Position numbers and translations under genes: made by a program
The notes under the pieces: model-generated
What the model was told of the DNA's origin: nothing
The model's input: the letters and a program-made list of their open reading frames with translations, nothing else
The model's database searches: none
Shown here: piece after piece, positions 1 through 12,427 of the stretch
How the letters are laid out: every line of letters starts with the position of its first letter
Position numbering within the stretch: position 1 is the first letter of the stretch
Assembly: GCF_003589595.1 (NCBI RefSeq)
Contig: NW_020653765.1
Span: 2,234,046 to 2,298,045, forward strand
Length of the DNA stretch: 64,000 bases
Direction of reading: 5' to 3'
From: Hyposmocoma kahamanoa
Lineage: Eukaryota > Arthropoda > Insecta > Lepidoptera > Cosmopterigidae

Positions 1-424
1 ATATTAATACTGGGTAGGAGTGTTGTTCGTCATGATAATTTTTGTGATGAAATAAAGAGAGTGTTTCCGATAAAAAAAAGAAGGAAAAATGTTTGAATCC
101 ACTGTCCTGTGTAGTAGCGAAATCACGTCCGATACTCCGCAGTGTTTAAAGATAATTCATTTACCCCGCGCACCCCGCATAGCGCCCCCGCACCTATTAC
201 ACTAATATTCCCATATAACCACACTGACCAATGTTAAAAGCACTCTATTAGCTTAAAATGCATTTCAATAATGGGAAATAATAATTTGGTTAGGTCAACA
301 GTGACAAAAACATTTAACATGAAACAGAGTCTGACTTAAATGTTTTGAAATCCTTTCTTTGTTTCAGTTTTCAAAGGTCAAGCTTGTATTTAGAAATAAA
401 CGTCAGATTTGACGCTTAGGGAGC
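1..424. other. No gene seen
   Basis: AT-rich sequence with a short C-rich patch (about 163-198). No coding or known repeat recognised. Confidence 0.6.
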
Positions 425-1010
425 AGGTTGCCAACCTCAGCCTTCGGCTTCGGGCTTCTAATACTCTCGTTAATAATTTCTCATTCACATTCATTAAAGC
501 ACAATGTACAATATTTTACCATACTTGCTCGTAAACAGTACTATAACATGCAGGCTGGCTATAATGTGCTGAATTACGCTCACGAGTTTTTCTTTTTTTT
601 TTTAATTATTAACGCTAGCCTAAAGTTTAGAAGTTCTTCTAAACGTTAAGATTAAGCAAAAAGTTCTAAAGCTCGAAAAATCTGAACTATTTCTAATAAG
701 CTTGAAGTACAGAAAAAAACATTTGCTACATTTATTTTATAAATTCAAATTCTGCAGCATTCATTATATGTATATGAAAGAATAGCTGCCCGTCTGTTTA
801 TGTATAAAAAACGTCTGTTTATTTATAAATAAATTATTATTATATTTATTTCCTCGCAAATGTGATGAGAAACGTTGTCCTATATAGCACGGCCGGAAAA
901 AAATTCCAAACCGCGAGTCATTGAAGCCCTCACTCAGCCTTCGGCTTTAGGCTTCTAATAGGCTCTCGTTAGTAATTTCTTATTTAAAGCCCTTAATACA
1001 TAATGTACTG
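425..1010 (+). repeat. Direct repeat pair of an unassigned AT-rich element
   Basis: About 85 bp at 425-515 recurs at 925-1010: both contain CTCAGCCTTCGGCTT, GGCTTCTAATA, CTCTCGTTA and AATTTCT, and both lead into a TTAAAGC...AATGTAC stretch. The spacing is about 500 bp. The element type is unknown. Confidence 0.6.
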
Positions 1011-1220
1011 TTAATGCTGTTTAATGTTGAGTTATAATAATTATTACGTGCCAGAAAATCCACACACCAATTGCATAGTCTCAAACTAGGGAATTCTATG
1101 TACTAATTAATCCCCTAATCTATAATAAACAAATCGATTACAGATTTGAATTTAGTTTGATACTAATGAAGAAAGTCGAATCTTCTTTAGATTATTTCTG
1201 CTGCACAGGAAATAATCTGA

Positions 1221-1262
1221 GTAAGGGTTCCGGTGAAATTACAGGCGTATGGAACTTTTATT
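1221..1262 (+). repeat. Rep-B, left half split by the LINE insertion
   Basis: GTAAGGGTTCCGGTGAAATT followed by ACAGGCGTATGGAACTT matches the middle of full Rep-B copies. The copy resumes at about 1903. Confidence 0.7.
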
Positions 1263-1905
1263 TTTTATTCATTTCCAAACATAATCTATTATTACAAGTT
1301 ATTCACCCAATGCAATAAACCAGCAAAATTACTACACGTAACAGAAGATATAAAGCGCTATCTTTGTGAATTTACTCAGAGAACAATGGAATAGACCGAA
1401 CCTATTCGATGTTTCGTTCAGGGTGCGCAATGTGCGCGTTAGCGGACATTCCATCGTGAGATTGGTCCTTCCACGCGGCACCGCTAGTAGCGATGGACGG
1501 CGACGTCGCCACACGTACCTATCAAGAACACATAAACCTAGTACCCCTAGTAGCATCGGATTGCATTGCATACCTCTGAGAACCTTCAACACGTACACTG
1601 CTAACGCTAAGTTCCTGCGCACGTGTAGCTCTTTGTATCCCCCCATATCCAAAATGAACAGATTAGGATACATCAGGGGGTAGAAGGGTTAAACCCCAGG
1701 AATTTGTTTTGAATACGCTCCAGCATAAGACATACGGTGCTTGATGTGACTACCGCATTACACTGGAGGAAGCTTCCTACAAGGCCATTATACAATGCAA
1801 TAATAGCACTAATACTCGTAAATCCGTGAACCGTACGAAGAATCAACCCCAAATTTCTGTAAGCTTTTTTAAGTATGGTTTCAATATGCTCGCAAAACGT
1901 TGTCG
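1263..1905 (-). mobile_element. LINE (non-LTR retrotransposon) 3' fragment, nested in Rep-B
   Basis: The - strand carries the C-terminal part of a reverse transcriptase in two frames: AYRNLGLILRTVHGF, LYNGLVGSFLQCNAVV (usual form LVRSxLEYxxxVW), ERIQNKFLGF, then RRNLALAVYVLKVLRG and NRFGLFHCSLSKF. This order matches the region after the RT palm in Jockey-like LINEs. The 3' end is an A-rich tail (AATAAAAAATAAAA, plus 1258-1275). It is 5'-truncated and sits inside a Rep-B copy whose halves lie on either side. Confidence 0.75.
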
Positions 1906-2005
1906 ACTTAGGTCTCAGAGTGACGGGCACAGTGCAGCGCCTTTAAAGCTCTGAGTGCACAGCAGCTTTTATGGACAGGCGTTCCGCCGCTTGGTATCAA
2001 AAAAA
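1903..2005 (+). repeat. Rep-B, right half split by the LINE insertion
   Basis: GTCTCAGAGTGACGGGCACA, TTTAAAGCTCTGAGTG, TTTTATGGACAGGCGTT and a final GGTATCAAAAAAA follow the order of intact copies. Together with 1221-1262 it accounts for much of one unit. Confidence 0.75.
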
Positions 2006-2009
2006 GCTT

Positions 2010-3470
2010 GCATTGGAACATATATTTTGTTAACAGTTTATCTGAAAATTATGGTGCGGTTAAGTTGAATCGATATTGTAGGTATACTATGGCCGACGAT
2101 ATTGAAACAATAACATTACGTAGAAATGTGATGAGCAGTCTCTTGCACAGGGCTACGCAGTGACCTGTACCTTTATTACGAGTTTAGTGCATGACGTCGT
2201 TATTAGAAATGAATGGACACAAAGAAAAATTCCGTCGACAGGACTGTCAAACCGAAGGAATATGTCTTTGCGTTTGTTCTTTGTAATAGTAATATAACAA
2301 TGTAGTGGAGTAATTTCGCATAAAATAAATTAATTATCATGATAGAAAAAAATCATGATATTCAATAAAATCAAAGGCACATATAAAGTTATGCGAATGA
2401 AAGCGACGAAAAAGGGTCATGGCACACACTGTACACTGCATGCAACGTCAAATGTTATTTACCTACTACTACGACATGCAGCAAGGCGCTGCTATCTGCA
2501 ATCGCGCAAATGTGTGCGTGAAGTGGCAGGGTTACCCGTCACTTTCTGATATGTGGTCAGAGCGGCAACATAGCGAAAATTCTAACGCTAATCTGTTATG
2601 TCATTCTATTAATAGAATCTTAATAATTACACATATCATATATCAATACAATATTATATTTTTCATTAATTCACTAACTAGACACATCCTGAAGGTTTAT
2701 TTAAAAAAAGAAAATTTAAAAACACCTATAATGTTATATTTTGGACAGGTATTTTAAATAAAGTAAGCAAGGTATTTGAAATTACGTGTCCATCTTTATC
2801 ATTACTTAGTTAAAAATTATATTCATTTCGTACTTATCGGCAATACAAATTGAAAATTCGGGAACCCTTGTCTACTATATTATATCTCATTATAAATAGT
2901 AGCGTACAGTGATGTTATATTATTATATTAATGTACAAGTTTCTTAATGAATAAATGAAAAGTATATTCAAATATGCAAGCCGTCTTACCGCGAAAACGG
3001 CTTGCCGACAGCCTTGTTGTCGTTCAGGCAATGTGACCGTCTCAATGTGCGGAGCGTGGTGCGGTATCTAAAGCTAGGGAGAGACGGAGAGTGTCCATTC
3101 TCGTTACTTTTTTGTTCTCTGGTCATGGTCTCTGTTTACCCCAGCGAAAGACAAGGGTCATGGTATGTATGTATTTTCGAATGGAAACAAGCTATTACTT
3201 GTATTAGAATCAGTTTGATATTCAACATATTAATTTTCTCTAACTTTGTATGAAGTATGAAATTGTCAAGTAACATTCAATGTTCTCATAGCTAGCTATA
3301 TTGAAAATTATAATCGAACTAACTGAGGGCCAATAGCGTGCGGGCGTAGCAGTAATTGAGTTAGAATGCATTTCCGGTAGCTTTTAAACACGTAGATTCA
3401 CGACATGCAGTTACACCCTACAACTTTTGATAAAAATGATATCCATGTTAATACATAGATCGAACACGTT
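2010..3470. other. No gene seen
   Basis: ORFs at 2355-2757 and 3002-3253 lack coding character and family resemblance. One hairpin at 2976-3005. Confidence 0.55.
2976..3005. repeat. Short perfect hairpin
   Basis: Nine-base arms GCAAGCCGT and ACGGCTTGC around an 11-base loop. Confidence 0.6.
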
Positions 3471-3474
3471 AAAA

Positions 3475-3560
3475 AATGTATCTGTTCTGGCTTGATTCGA
3501 ACCAACGTCTTCAAGCAAACCGTGCCAGACGCTATGCGAACTAAGCCACGTTGCGAACAT
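3475..3560 (-). repeat. SINE-C head fragment
   Basis: The - strand carries GTGGCTTAGTTCGCATAGCG (A-box region) and GGTTCGAATCAAGCC (B-box region), a tRNA-like Pol III head. Only the head is clear. Confidence 0.65.
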
Positions 3561-4054
3561 AGTTCTAAATACAGTGTATGAATGAACTCACAACAATTGA
3601 CAATTCAAATGAATCTGTGCTCAGTAATTAGACGATTAATGGGCCGAAGATGATTCAAATGCATCAAGTTCGCCTATTTATTCCATAAGCGTGACCAACA
3701 TTCAGTCGAGAGTCGATAGAATATTTATCGACTGCAATCACTAGCTGCTTACAAGCGGGCAACACGTTTGCACAATGAACTGTCATTTTACTCCATCTTC
3801 AAAAAAGACAGACCATAGACTACTATAGTGTCTTTTCCAACGTTCATATGAACTATCATATGATAGTTGTTGTCATAATTCACCCTTTTTATAGCGTTTC
3901 TCTCAATGTGATTATCATTATAGGTTTCTTACCACAGTGCGAGTACTTTTTATATTTCGAAACGGTCCATGGTCACGGGTTGACTGGTCAGCGGCAGATG
4001 ACAGCTTTGCCACATATCTGTCTTCTTTCGCTGTTGACGACTACCTACGTCTTG

Positions 4055-4260
4055 TGCGGCTTCTAGCAAACCGTGGCAGACGCTATGCCAACTAAGCCAC
4101 GGAAGGAATCAGCGGACCTATGAATTTTTCTATGTGCTTGTTGCAGATTTTTGTTTTTGGTTTTTAACGACTTTTTTTTACCGTAGCGTCATCTGTGAGA
4201 AATATATTTCTTCACAGTTACCAGCAGCTGACAACAGATGTCGCTTTAATAATTTTAATT
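4055..4260 (-). repeat. SINE-C copy, B box lost
   Basis: The - strand has CGTGGCTTAGTTGGCATAGC and the upstream body with GTCGTTAAAAACC and AGATGACGCTACGG. The 3' part with the B box is replaced by other sequence at 4055. The 3950-3995 stretch beside it resembles the Penelope-like arm (CCATGGTCACGGGTTGACTG). Confidence 0.65.
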
Positions 4261-4499
4261 AAGTTTATTGAATATCTGGATGCTATGTCAGAGGCAATTA
4301 AAAAAGCGTTTAAAAAAGCTTTATCTATTAATATATGGTTACTAATATAAATAATATAAATCAATATTGTTATTACTAAAACGATGTTACTAACGTACTG
4401 CACTTTACCCTTAGTGTAATAAGGTCATGTCTGCAAAATGACAACAAGCAGAATTGCCAGCGATACGGAATTTTTGCAGCCAAGAGCTTGAATACGCAT

Positions 4500-4870
4500 T
4501 AAAGGCCAAAATCATACTATTTCTTTCCGGTTATTTTCTTCTAATACAATAAAATTATTCTTGTAAGAAAATGAGTTTAAGGTTAAAAAATTATCAATTT
4601 TATTCATTTTATATGAAATACATTTTATCAAATTGGACCAACTTCTGCTCGCAAGTTATTTTGCGTCTCATGCAATGAAATAATCCTTACATGAAACGGA
4701 GACGATCAGCAATAAAAAAAGTTGATCAGTTTTATTCATTTTTATGGACAACTCACGTTTGATCAAATAATTGACTATGCCATTATATTTTTATCAATTA
4801 TAAGATAGTTTTTTTACTTTATTTATAGCAGTTTTGTTATCTGTAAACTTATCGTTACCTCTTAAAGTAG
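4500..4870. repeat. AT-rich repeat shared with 34.5-34.65 kb
   Basis: It contains TTCTTGTAAGAAAATGAG and, in two imperfect tandem versions, TTTTATTCATTTTTATGGACA, CAACTC and TTGATCAAATAA. The same order appears at about 34490-34620. No coding sequence is seen. Confidence 0.5.
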
Positions 4871-5770
4871 GTCAACTAATGCCTCTCTACGAATGTCATA
4901 TTAAAAGTAAGGGAGCGTACGTATAATGTTAAAATTTTGGATATTTCTAGTTTTCATTTTAAAAAGTTACTGATGTCGATTTACTCTTTAGGTAACATAC
5001 TTTCTATATCAGTTTAAAGTTATTTGATATCTCTTATATTTATGGAATAATCGCCTGGGCACACATAACGATTACAATCTGTATACAAAAGAGAAACTAC
5101 AATGACGACGGCGGTATTCCTGAAGGGGACCGAAAAAAAAATTTTGCTAAGATATAATTCCCATCACGATCGACGACCTTGTTTTTATTGAATTCTTTTA
5201 ATTTTATCCAATTAATCTTTTCAGAAGAGTTGATTAAAGGAAATTCTTTAAAAAGTTAACGTTTAACTGTATTCTGTATCTTTTTTTAACATTTTAAACA
5301 CATACAATTTAAAACCAATTCCTTGCAATTTTGATACTTAATGAATTAACAATTCTCACACGGACAACATGTTTACGCTTAGGTGTGGTGGCGAAACACG
5401 TTCGATAAATGTGCGGTTCTTATGCGGCCTGATGAAATATGTTAGTACGGACGCGGGGCTGATGTTTGCTAGCGATATACATTTAAAATTGAATGCATCA
5501 TGAAGATGCAGTGCATCTGACATGTTCGTAGACGCGCGGACTGTCGACTTTCATGCCATTATGAGAAAGAAGATAGCATCCCTACTGCATAGAACACGTA
5601 GCAGTTCCGACAGCATTCTGAAAATGTTTACTTATAAAATAACATAACCCATGCTTGAGCATTTTGTTGGCGTGTTAGTATGGCAACCCACTCATACAAA
5701 ATTTTAAATTAAATTATTAATTATAGCTCAAGCATTTTCATTCCGTTTTATTTTCATTTTCATCATTTTA

Positions 5771-5970
5771 ACTGCCTCTGTGGCCGAACGGTTCCCATGC
5801 CATTCTGCCATGCAGAGGTCCCAGGTTCGATTCCCGGGCCGGGAGATTATATTTGTATGGCCTACATTTATTTCTCTCGTAAGTTTGAGTGTAATTTGTG
5901 GTTGTCTATGTGTGCATCTATGGCACCCGCGACACAGGGTTTCCCTAGTGCGAGGCTATGGTGAGTGTGT
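5771..5970 (+). repeat. SINE-A copy 1, nearly full length
   Basis: The head holds TGGCCGAACGGTT (A box) and GGTTCGATTCC (B box) 40 bases later, a tRNA-derived internal Pol III promoter. The body has TTTATTTCTCTCGT, GTGGTTGTCTATGTGTG, CACCCGCGACACAGGGTTTCC and ends GAGTGTGT. The ORF across it is not a protein gene. Its 3' end abuts a Penelope-like arm fragment. Confidence 0.88.
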
Positions 5971-5977
5971 ATGGACT

Positions 5978-6075
5978 TGTTTACGCGACGCCCGAAACGT
6001 CGGTTTGTTTGAAAAAACAAATATACGCGATTTAAATCCGGAAAAATAGTTTCATTTCCTACGTTTAAATTTGTA
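5978..6075 (+). repeat. Penelope-like terminal arm fragment
   Basis: GCCCGAAACGTCGGTTTGTT, the hairpin TTTGTTTGAAAAAACAAA, ATACGCGATTTAAATCCGG and AAAAATAGTTTCATTTCC match the arms around 47.7-48.5 kb. Confidence 0.75.
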
Positions 6076-6079
6076 AATT

Positions 6080-7470
6080 TCTGAAAAAGCACACGAAGAA
6101 CTAGTTTAAAACTAGGTAATATAGAAGCTTGTCAAATCTACAAGCTTTCTTATTTAAGAAAATGTGAATATATAAAATATATAAGTAGCAATTACTATTA
6201 TATATAATTGAGTAATTATTGCCATGTCCTACTGGGCCCAAAAATGTACTAAATATTGTAAACATCATTCCCACATTTCAAGATTAAATCCTCCTCTCTC
6301 TAAATATAATTTGCTTTGCCCTACAGGGACCATAATGCCCATCGTATATAATATTATGGTAAATATGCAATAAAGAATTTAATTGAGTTTAAACTTTTAC
6401 TTTCACTCCTTGGTGTAATAAGGTCACATCTATAAAAATGACAATTTTTCAGTAGATAGGTTTATTTATTTATACTCTAATGCCACAAAATAATAAAAAT
6501 AGCGCACTTAATGCCATTTTACAATAATAATATTTTTAATATTTTATTTATTCACTGTCACAATAGGAAGATTGTACATTGTAATTATCCATTGAACATG
6601 CCTTAATAAGGTCTGAAGTCAACAACCTTAAGTGAGAGAACCTTAGGTATTAGATTACGAAATATGTATTTATCTATTTACAAAGTTTTAATAATTTAAT
6701 GTTTTCGATATTGTTTTTTTTATTCATAATTTTTGTTTTTTGTTGTGCGCGTAAACCCGTTATTGTACCTAATTACTATCTCCTGTATTTAGGTCTGCAG
6801 GAAGAAATTTCTGTTACAAATAAGCAGTACCTTTTGTTTGTGTTTTCCTTGTTACAAAATGTGTTCTTGTTTTTTCTGTACAATAAATAATTAAATGAAA
6901 TGAGACCGAAGTCCGTCCGTAACTAGACCCGTGTTAGACCGTAATTAGTCGATAACTTTTGTGCTTAAATATACGAACTATAAATTTTCACATATACTTA
7001 ATTTATTTCATGTAGTTGGTATTATTTTTATAACTTTCATACGATAAAAGCACTTTCGACGTATAATCGCGAGTGGTTTTATTATACCTTTAATTTTGCC
7101 ATTTCTTATTTCAACATTTTTAGGTCGCGCATGCAAAAGCGTGACGTGACATGGTGTGGCGAATTATTTCTCCCAAATTGAGAGTGAGTGCCTGAGAATA
7201 CGTGACCATGATATTCGCTGTAACAACGGCTCGTATACTCCTGCCGCTTATTTCCGTTTCTTTCGCGCTGTTTTTTGTACCCTAAAACACTTACTTCGCA
7301 AGATACACCTAGTTACTTACCAACCTTCTTTATATTTCATTTACCGTCCAAAACTAGAATAATGAAATGTGCTTGTCTTAAATCTAACCTGCTACTGCAA
7401 TTCCTTTAACGAGTTTGTACGTAGTTGGTTTTTCACAGCAATGCTCTATTACTTAAAACAGGATATACTT
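6080..7470. other. No gene seen
   Basis: Contains GTGTAATAAGGTCACATCT (6412-6430), a short dispersed word also at about 4415, 11890 (reverse), 32785 (reverse), 61120 (reverse) and 62515. It probably marks the end of an unrecognised repeat family. Confidence 0.5.
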
Positions 7471-7640
7471 TAGTAGCACTCGAACTGCTTGTGAAAGAGT
7501 TCGTCCAGGGAAGTACAGCGTTACCTATTACTGCCAAGGACTTGTCAGCTTATTTATGCCTTAGAGTGACGAGCGCAGCGGCAGTGTCCCTCAAAACTGC
7601 TATGGACAGGCGTGTCGCTGGCCTCACAAAAAAAAAACAG
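7471..7640 (+). repeat. Rep-B copy, internally deleted
   Basis: It begins TAGTAGCAC, CTTGTGAAAGAGTTCGTCCA and jumps from the CTGCCAAGGACTTGTC junction to GAGTGACGAGCGCAGCGGCA, lacking about 70 central bases of full copies. It ends ATGGACAGGCGTGTCGC with A-rich sequence. Confidence 0.8.
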
Positions 7641-7847
7641 GAGCAAATTCGTTATTCATTTTAAAAAAATAACAATGAAAAATTAAAATATACATTTCTA
7701 CTTTGAATGACATTTTGAAATTACATTTTGACTTATTCATCTAATAATATTAATCCTAGCATCGTTTCGAAAAATGTTTTCAAACTGTTTTTGCATTGTT
7801 TCGCATTTTTATATGTTAATAGTCTCTGGTTAAGGTCGTTAGATAAT

Positions 7848-8160
7848 TATTAATATAAAAATCGAACACTCAGAAAAAATACCTTCGATCCGGCCGGATT
7901 CGAACCGACGTCTTCTAGCATACCGTGACAGACGCTATACCAACTAAGCCACGGAACGAACCAACGGACCTCACGAATTATTCTATGTGCTTGTTGTCGT
8001 GCCTTTGTATTTGGTTTTTCAACGACTTTTTAGTCGTAGCGCCATCTATGAGAAATCTATGAAAGTTTTATCACCCAGTTAGATACCTTTACAGCTACCG
8101 GCCCTGGTGAGAGATGTCGCTATTCACTGTATTTTAAATTTTTATTGAATAAATATTCAA
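7848..8160 (-). repeat. SINE-C, best full-length copy
   Basis: On the - strand: body with ATAGATGGCGCTACGAC and AAAAAGTCGTTGAAAAACC, then the head CCGTGGCTTAGTTGGTATAG (A box) and CGTCGGTTCGAATCCGGCC (B box), ending GATCGAAGG, TGTTCGATTTTTATATTAAT. The tRNA-like head sits about 150 bases inside, so the upstream part may be a second fused repeat. Confidence 0.8.
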
Positions 8161-8933
8161 TCATTTTTTGTGAAATTACTAGTTTGTTATAATTTACGTC
8201 CTTACATAATTTAAAAAAATCTTATATGTCTATTATGACAGGTTAGTGAAAGATTAATCATAGGTCATAAATTAAAATTAATTACGTATTGCCTCTGACA
8301 CTGTGATTTTTGTGGACTATACTGTCCCACGTACACTGAATAAAATCGCACAATGAACATTGCAAATCGGACTTGATAACCCATTGTGTATGTAGCACAC
8401 GACACGATACACAAAGACGGCGTTGTTATCAGCGCTTTGGACGGGGATTTAACACCCCTTGCACTTGAACCGAGACTCGTTTATTTATTTACATCTAATT
8501 TTAGTTTAGTCTAGTTTTCTTGAAAAACATTTTGTTTCACGATGTCTATGATTATTAGTATTTCCATTTTTCGTACCTAAATATTCGAATTGTGGTGTTC
8601 CAATTTCTAACGGGCCATGGCAGAATAACAATGAGGGCTATGTAATTAGCATAGTCCTCAGATGCTGAGGCATGGAACCTTTTGACAAATTCTTTTTTTA
8701 AATTTTTTTTTTTACTTTTTTAAAATTTTTGTTTAATGTTTGAAATTTATGTATTTTTCATGTCAAATAAAGCTGATTTCATTATATTTATTTAATTATT
8801 TATTTCACTTGACAACGTCAAGTTTCAGTTTTAAATAATTATACTTGGCACTCAATCCACTCGACATATGAATAGCAACAAATTAATCGTTCAGCGTCGA
8901 ACCAATTTTACTTAGCAAATTCGTTTTTTTTTT

Positions 8934-9055
8934 ATTAGATAACATCACATACTTCGCTCTAATCCCAAAGTAAGCAGTTAAAGCAAATGTGTATGGAAAT
9001 CGGAAAGACGGTACCACAAACACCTGGAGCCGAGACAATGTAGACTCAATTTTGT
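8934..9055 (-). repeat. SINE-D body, head missing
   Basis: AGATAACATCACATACTTCG, CCCAAAGTAAGCAGTTAAAG and GACGGTACCACAAACACC are shared in order with 36522-36640 and 52515-52640; only the 36.5-kb copy keeps the tRNA-like head. Confidence 0.75.
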
Positions 9056-9059
9056 ATAT

Positions 9060-9650
9060 CTATATCTGTATTTTGTTTTCTTTCTTTTCTTTGTTTAGTT
9101 TTTTAAAGTAACTATTTTGTGTTTAGTATATATCTAATTTTTTACTCTGTCTTTAAGTTTCATTTTAATTCTTGTTAGACGTTTTAGGCTTACGCTGTAA
9201 ATCCACAAAAATATTCACACAATTAAAAACAAAAAATAGCTTTTTTTTCTCAGATATGGCGACATTCTGAAATGTCATGATATTTCCATGTTTTTTTTTT
9301 GTTGTAAGTTTTGTAGTAAATGGCGTAAGAAATAAAGTATGTCTTTAGTAGTTAGTACTTTTTCGCAACCTAATCAAGACTCCACAACAAAGCCTAATAC
9401 AGCCTCAGTTTACTTTTTTTCATAAACTACACAAGCTATCTAAAATCACATTTAAAAATAAAATTATTATCACATTATTATATTCTATTGTATTGAGTTA
9501 TATTAAATTATATTGTACGATTATATTATAACTATTATTAATATCCATCATTTATTACTTCATACATTTTAATAAGCCAATAAAAGTGTATTTTTTTTTT
9601 GTTTACTCATTAAGCTGCCACACCGACGATCACGTCTTCCTCTCACTTTA
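9060..9650. other. No gene seen
   Basis: AT-rich and homopolymer-rich sequence, nothing recognised. Confidence 0.6.
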
Positions 9651-9654
9651 ATGG

Positions 9655-9930
9655 GCGATGGTTTCATATAGAAGAGCCATCTCGGTTGACGGCGATCACG
9701 TTATCAACGTTCTCGCGCGAAACTATCATTACGACGATCACGATCTGCAACGCTCACGTCATTTCCTCATGTCAACGGGGTCAGTTTCTTCTTACAGAAG
9801 AACCATCGGCCAGCGATCACGTCAGCAACGATCTCGCTCCCAGATGACCAGTTTCCGTCACAGAGATCTCGCTAGAAACTATCCTGATGACGATTACGTC
9901 CGATCACAATCAGCAACGACCTAAACGTAG
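9655..9930 (+). repeat. Degenerate tandem repeat with an open frame
   Basis: Two imperfect units (about 9660-9775 and 9783-9930) each run AGAAGA(G/A)CCATC, GCGATCACGT, (T)CAACG, CTCGC, GAAACTATC, a GACGA run and CAACG. The second unit is longer. An 88-codon frame (RRTIGQRSRQQRSRSQ, LARNYPDDDYVRSQ) crosses both and is Arg/Ser/Asp-rich. The frame could be a by-product of the repeat. I do not recognise it. Confidence 0.5.
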
Positions 9931-12185
9931 TTAAACGACCTAATCAAGTATATAGTTATAGCACGGAGTAATTAATTATACAGAAAACAGTCGCATGCAA
10001 TTTAAATTAATACTTGTTTCGTTAAGACAGATAGCGGCACAGTCATCATTAGAGAGGCAATACGGTTACCTGTAAATAATAACCTACACCACAATCCGCT
10101 CACGCGATTCATGCGTCTCTGGAAGCATACCACACCTAGAGGTACCGGTGATGATTTTATACCGATTTATCGGATATCGAAGTTATAACAGGTAAAAGAA
10201 CTAATACTTATTGCTATTTCGGTAACTACTCTAGCAAACCATAAAGTTTTTAATGCCTGGGTCTGTCATTTAAGAAAAATAAACAACTTCAAAAATACGT
10301 CACGACAATCGTGTGTGTTATTGTTTGGGCTGGTGATGTCGGTGTTTATTTATTGAAAACATACCGTAAGTTGCGTTTTTTAAGTTTACCCTGAATATAA
10401 ATGTTTATAAACTATACTTTAAGAAGTAATTTCATGGTAAACATTAGAACCACTCAAACGGAATATTATCATATTTACCCAAGTACACCAAAAATTTCAT
10501 TAGTGTTTTTTAATTGCAGAATTTGCGGTGTATTACTGCATTTTATTTGAGATGTTTTTGTTGTAGTACGGAGGGTATTTATTTAGCAAAGCAGAATAAT
10601 AATTTTTATTTTTAAAAACTTGTATTTAAAGTTAATCCTTTTCTAATTTGCGAAACCAAATAGCCGCCATTTTGCGGTAGGATGAGCGCATCGCGTGAGC
10701 GAGTATGTTATTGTTGTTGTTGACTGTAACCAATCAACATAAAGCACAAAACTGCAACCGCGTTTCAATAAGATAATAGACAACAATAAAGTATAAACTG
10801 AGAAAGAGAACCCTATGTTGTGCACCGAAAGATCATATGGTAAAACCTGCAGCATCATCAAATTCGAGCAGCGTCACTTCTCTCTCACAGCTACTGCCTC
10901 TGCATACTTGTTAGTTCGCACGACGCACCAAGAAAATACCAACAACAAGTTAGCTAGCTACTCGGTAATGAGCCACACATTGCATAATATCAATGCATTA
11001 TAATAATAATAACGCACACACCCACAGTCATGCACCAGGAAAACCCCTCGTTGTAGGCGCCATGAACACCGACAGACAGCAACAAACCACACAAATACCG
11101 CTCCTGGGAATCGAACCTTTACAAAGAAGAGAAAGAAGATTACATTACCCGTCATTGTAATAATGAGCAGCTCCAGTTATTACTTTCTCCAATACGCAAC
11201 ATTTCGTAAATCTGAGGTGCCATGTATGTGAGTGACAATTAAAACAGTGCAGCGTCATTCAAATGACACGTCCGGCAAATGGCAGTTACCTATACAAAAA
11301 GCTACGACCCCACTAAAAATCTAACTACAGATTTTACTACGAGCACAGGGTAAATACTTATTCTACAGACTCCATACCTATAAGAACATAATAAAAGTAA
11401 CCCTACTATGTGTTGACATTAAGACATGTTACTAGTCATCTCCTGTAATTATTATTGAAATAATAGGCATTAATGCGTTACCAAAAACTAGCCAACACAA
11501 TTACACCAACGCTTAGCTGTATGGTTTTAACTTTTGCCTTTTCGTTAACGGAAAAAATTCAAAAATAATAACCAAGATAGACATTTCATGACGCACAGCA
11601 CAAAAAAGGTTTTTTTCTTTTCTTATATACAAATTTTTCATACATTTACCCTCGTCGCCACATGTTATGGTTGCTTCCTTTCCTGTGAACACTGGCACTG
11701 TCATGCATGACGTAACACCCCGTCCACTCTCGCCAACGATGGCTCTCGAGATACTTCCTGGGTGTACCCATGTATGGACACACGAGACAGCGTGTAAGTA
11801 AATCAAGTCGCCTGCACCTCAGTGTTCCAGTTAGGTGGTATTTTTTCTAGCAGTTAATCATAATGACAGTCATTCTGAAAAGTTGTCATTTTACAGATAT
11901 GACCTTGTTACACCTAGGGTGGGCTTTATTACCATTATTTTGTATATTCATTGCTTATGTAGTATGTTTTAGTAGTCATTTATGTTTAGACACCAATATC
12001 TTACAGTTTGACTACACAAACATCAAACAGACTAATGCCATTCGAATAAAAAAAAATAAGATTAATTTTACCGCATTAGGCTGCAGCCTACATGTTTTTT
12101 TTTAATGTGAATAACGGTGATACTTACTCAACTAACAAGAAACACTTTTTAAGGATTTCCAATGATACTACTATATTTCTTTTAC
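9931..12185. other. No gene seen outside the SINE-A fragment
   Basis: Several open frames of 60-97 codons occur on both strands, but they overlap one another and show no domain. Confidence 0.5.
10998..11125 (-). repeat. SINE-A copy 2, 5'-truncated
   Basis: The - strand ends GTGTGTGCGTTATTATTATT and keeps the B-box side (GGTTCGATTCCCAGGAG at 11101-11117); the A box is absent. Confidence 0.75.
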
Positions 12186-12189
12186 GATA

Positions 12190-12410
12190 TCAGGAAAATG
12201 GTAACAAGCATTTTCTTTCAAGATAGTAAAGTAGGAGACTTCGCTGTTCCCTAACTACAGCCATAAAATCTGTTGTCCTTATTATAACTAACGTCATCGA
12301 CATTTTAGCGAAATTAACATATCTGGAATCAGCGAAACGGGATCTAATCCTCCTAGACCTGACTGGAATCAAACCAGTGTCTGTTACCATGCCGGAGCTA
12401 CAGCTACTAG
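12190..12410 (-). repeat. Dispersed repeat shared with 40.0 kb
   Basis: CTTATTATAACTAACGTCAT, CGACATTTTAGCGAAATT, ATCTGGAATCAGCGAAACG recur with small changes at 40035-40125. The adjoining GACTGGAATCAAACCAGTGT with CATGCCGGAG looks like a B-box end of a tRNA-like head on the - strand. Confidence 0.5.
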
Positions 12411-12427
12411 CAGTTGTTTAAAAAACA

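Noticed and set aside
1366..1683. Plus-strand ORF over the 1.3-1.7 kb region
   Set aside because: Antisense of the LINE remnant.
5780..6092. ORFs on both strands across SINE-A (also at 26.0, 35.7 and 60.3 kb)
   Set aside because: They recur in every SINE copy and follow the Pol III head; not protein genes.
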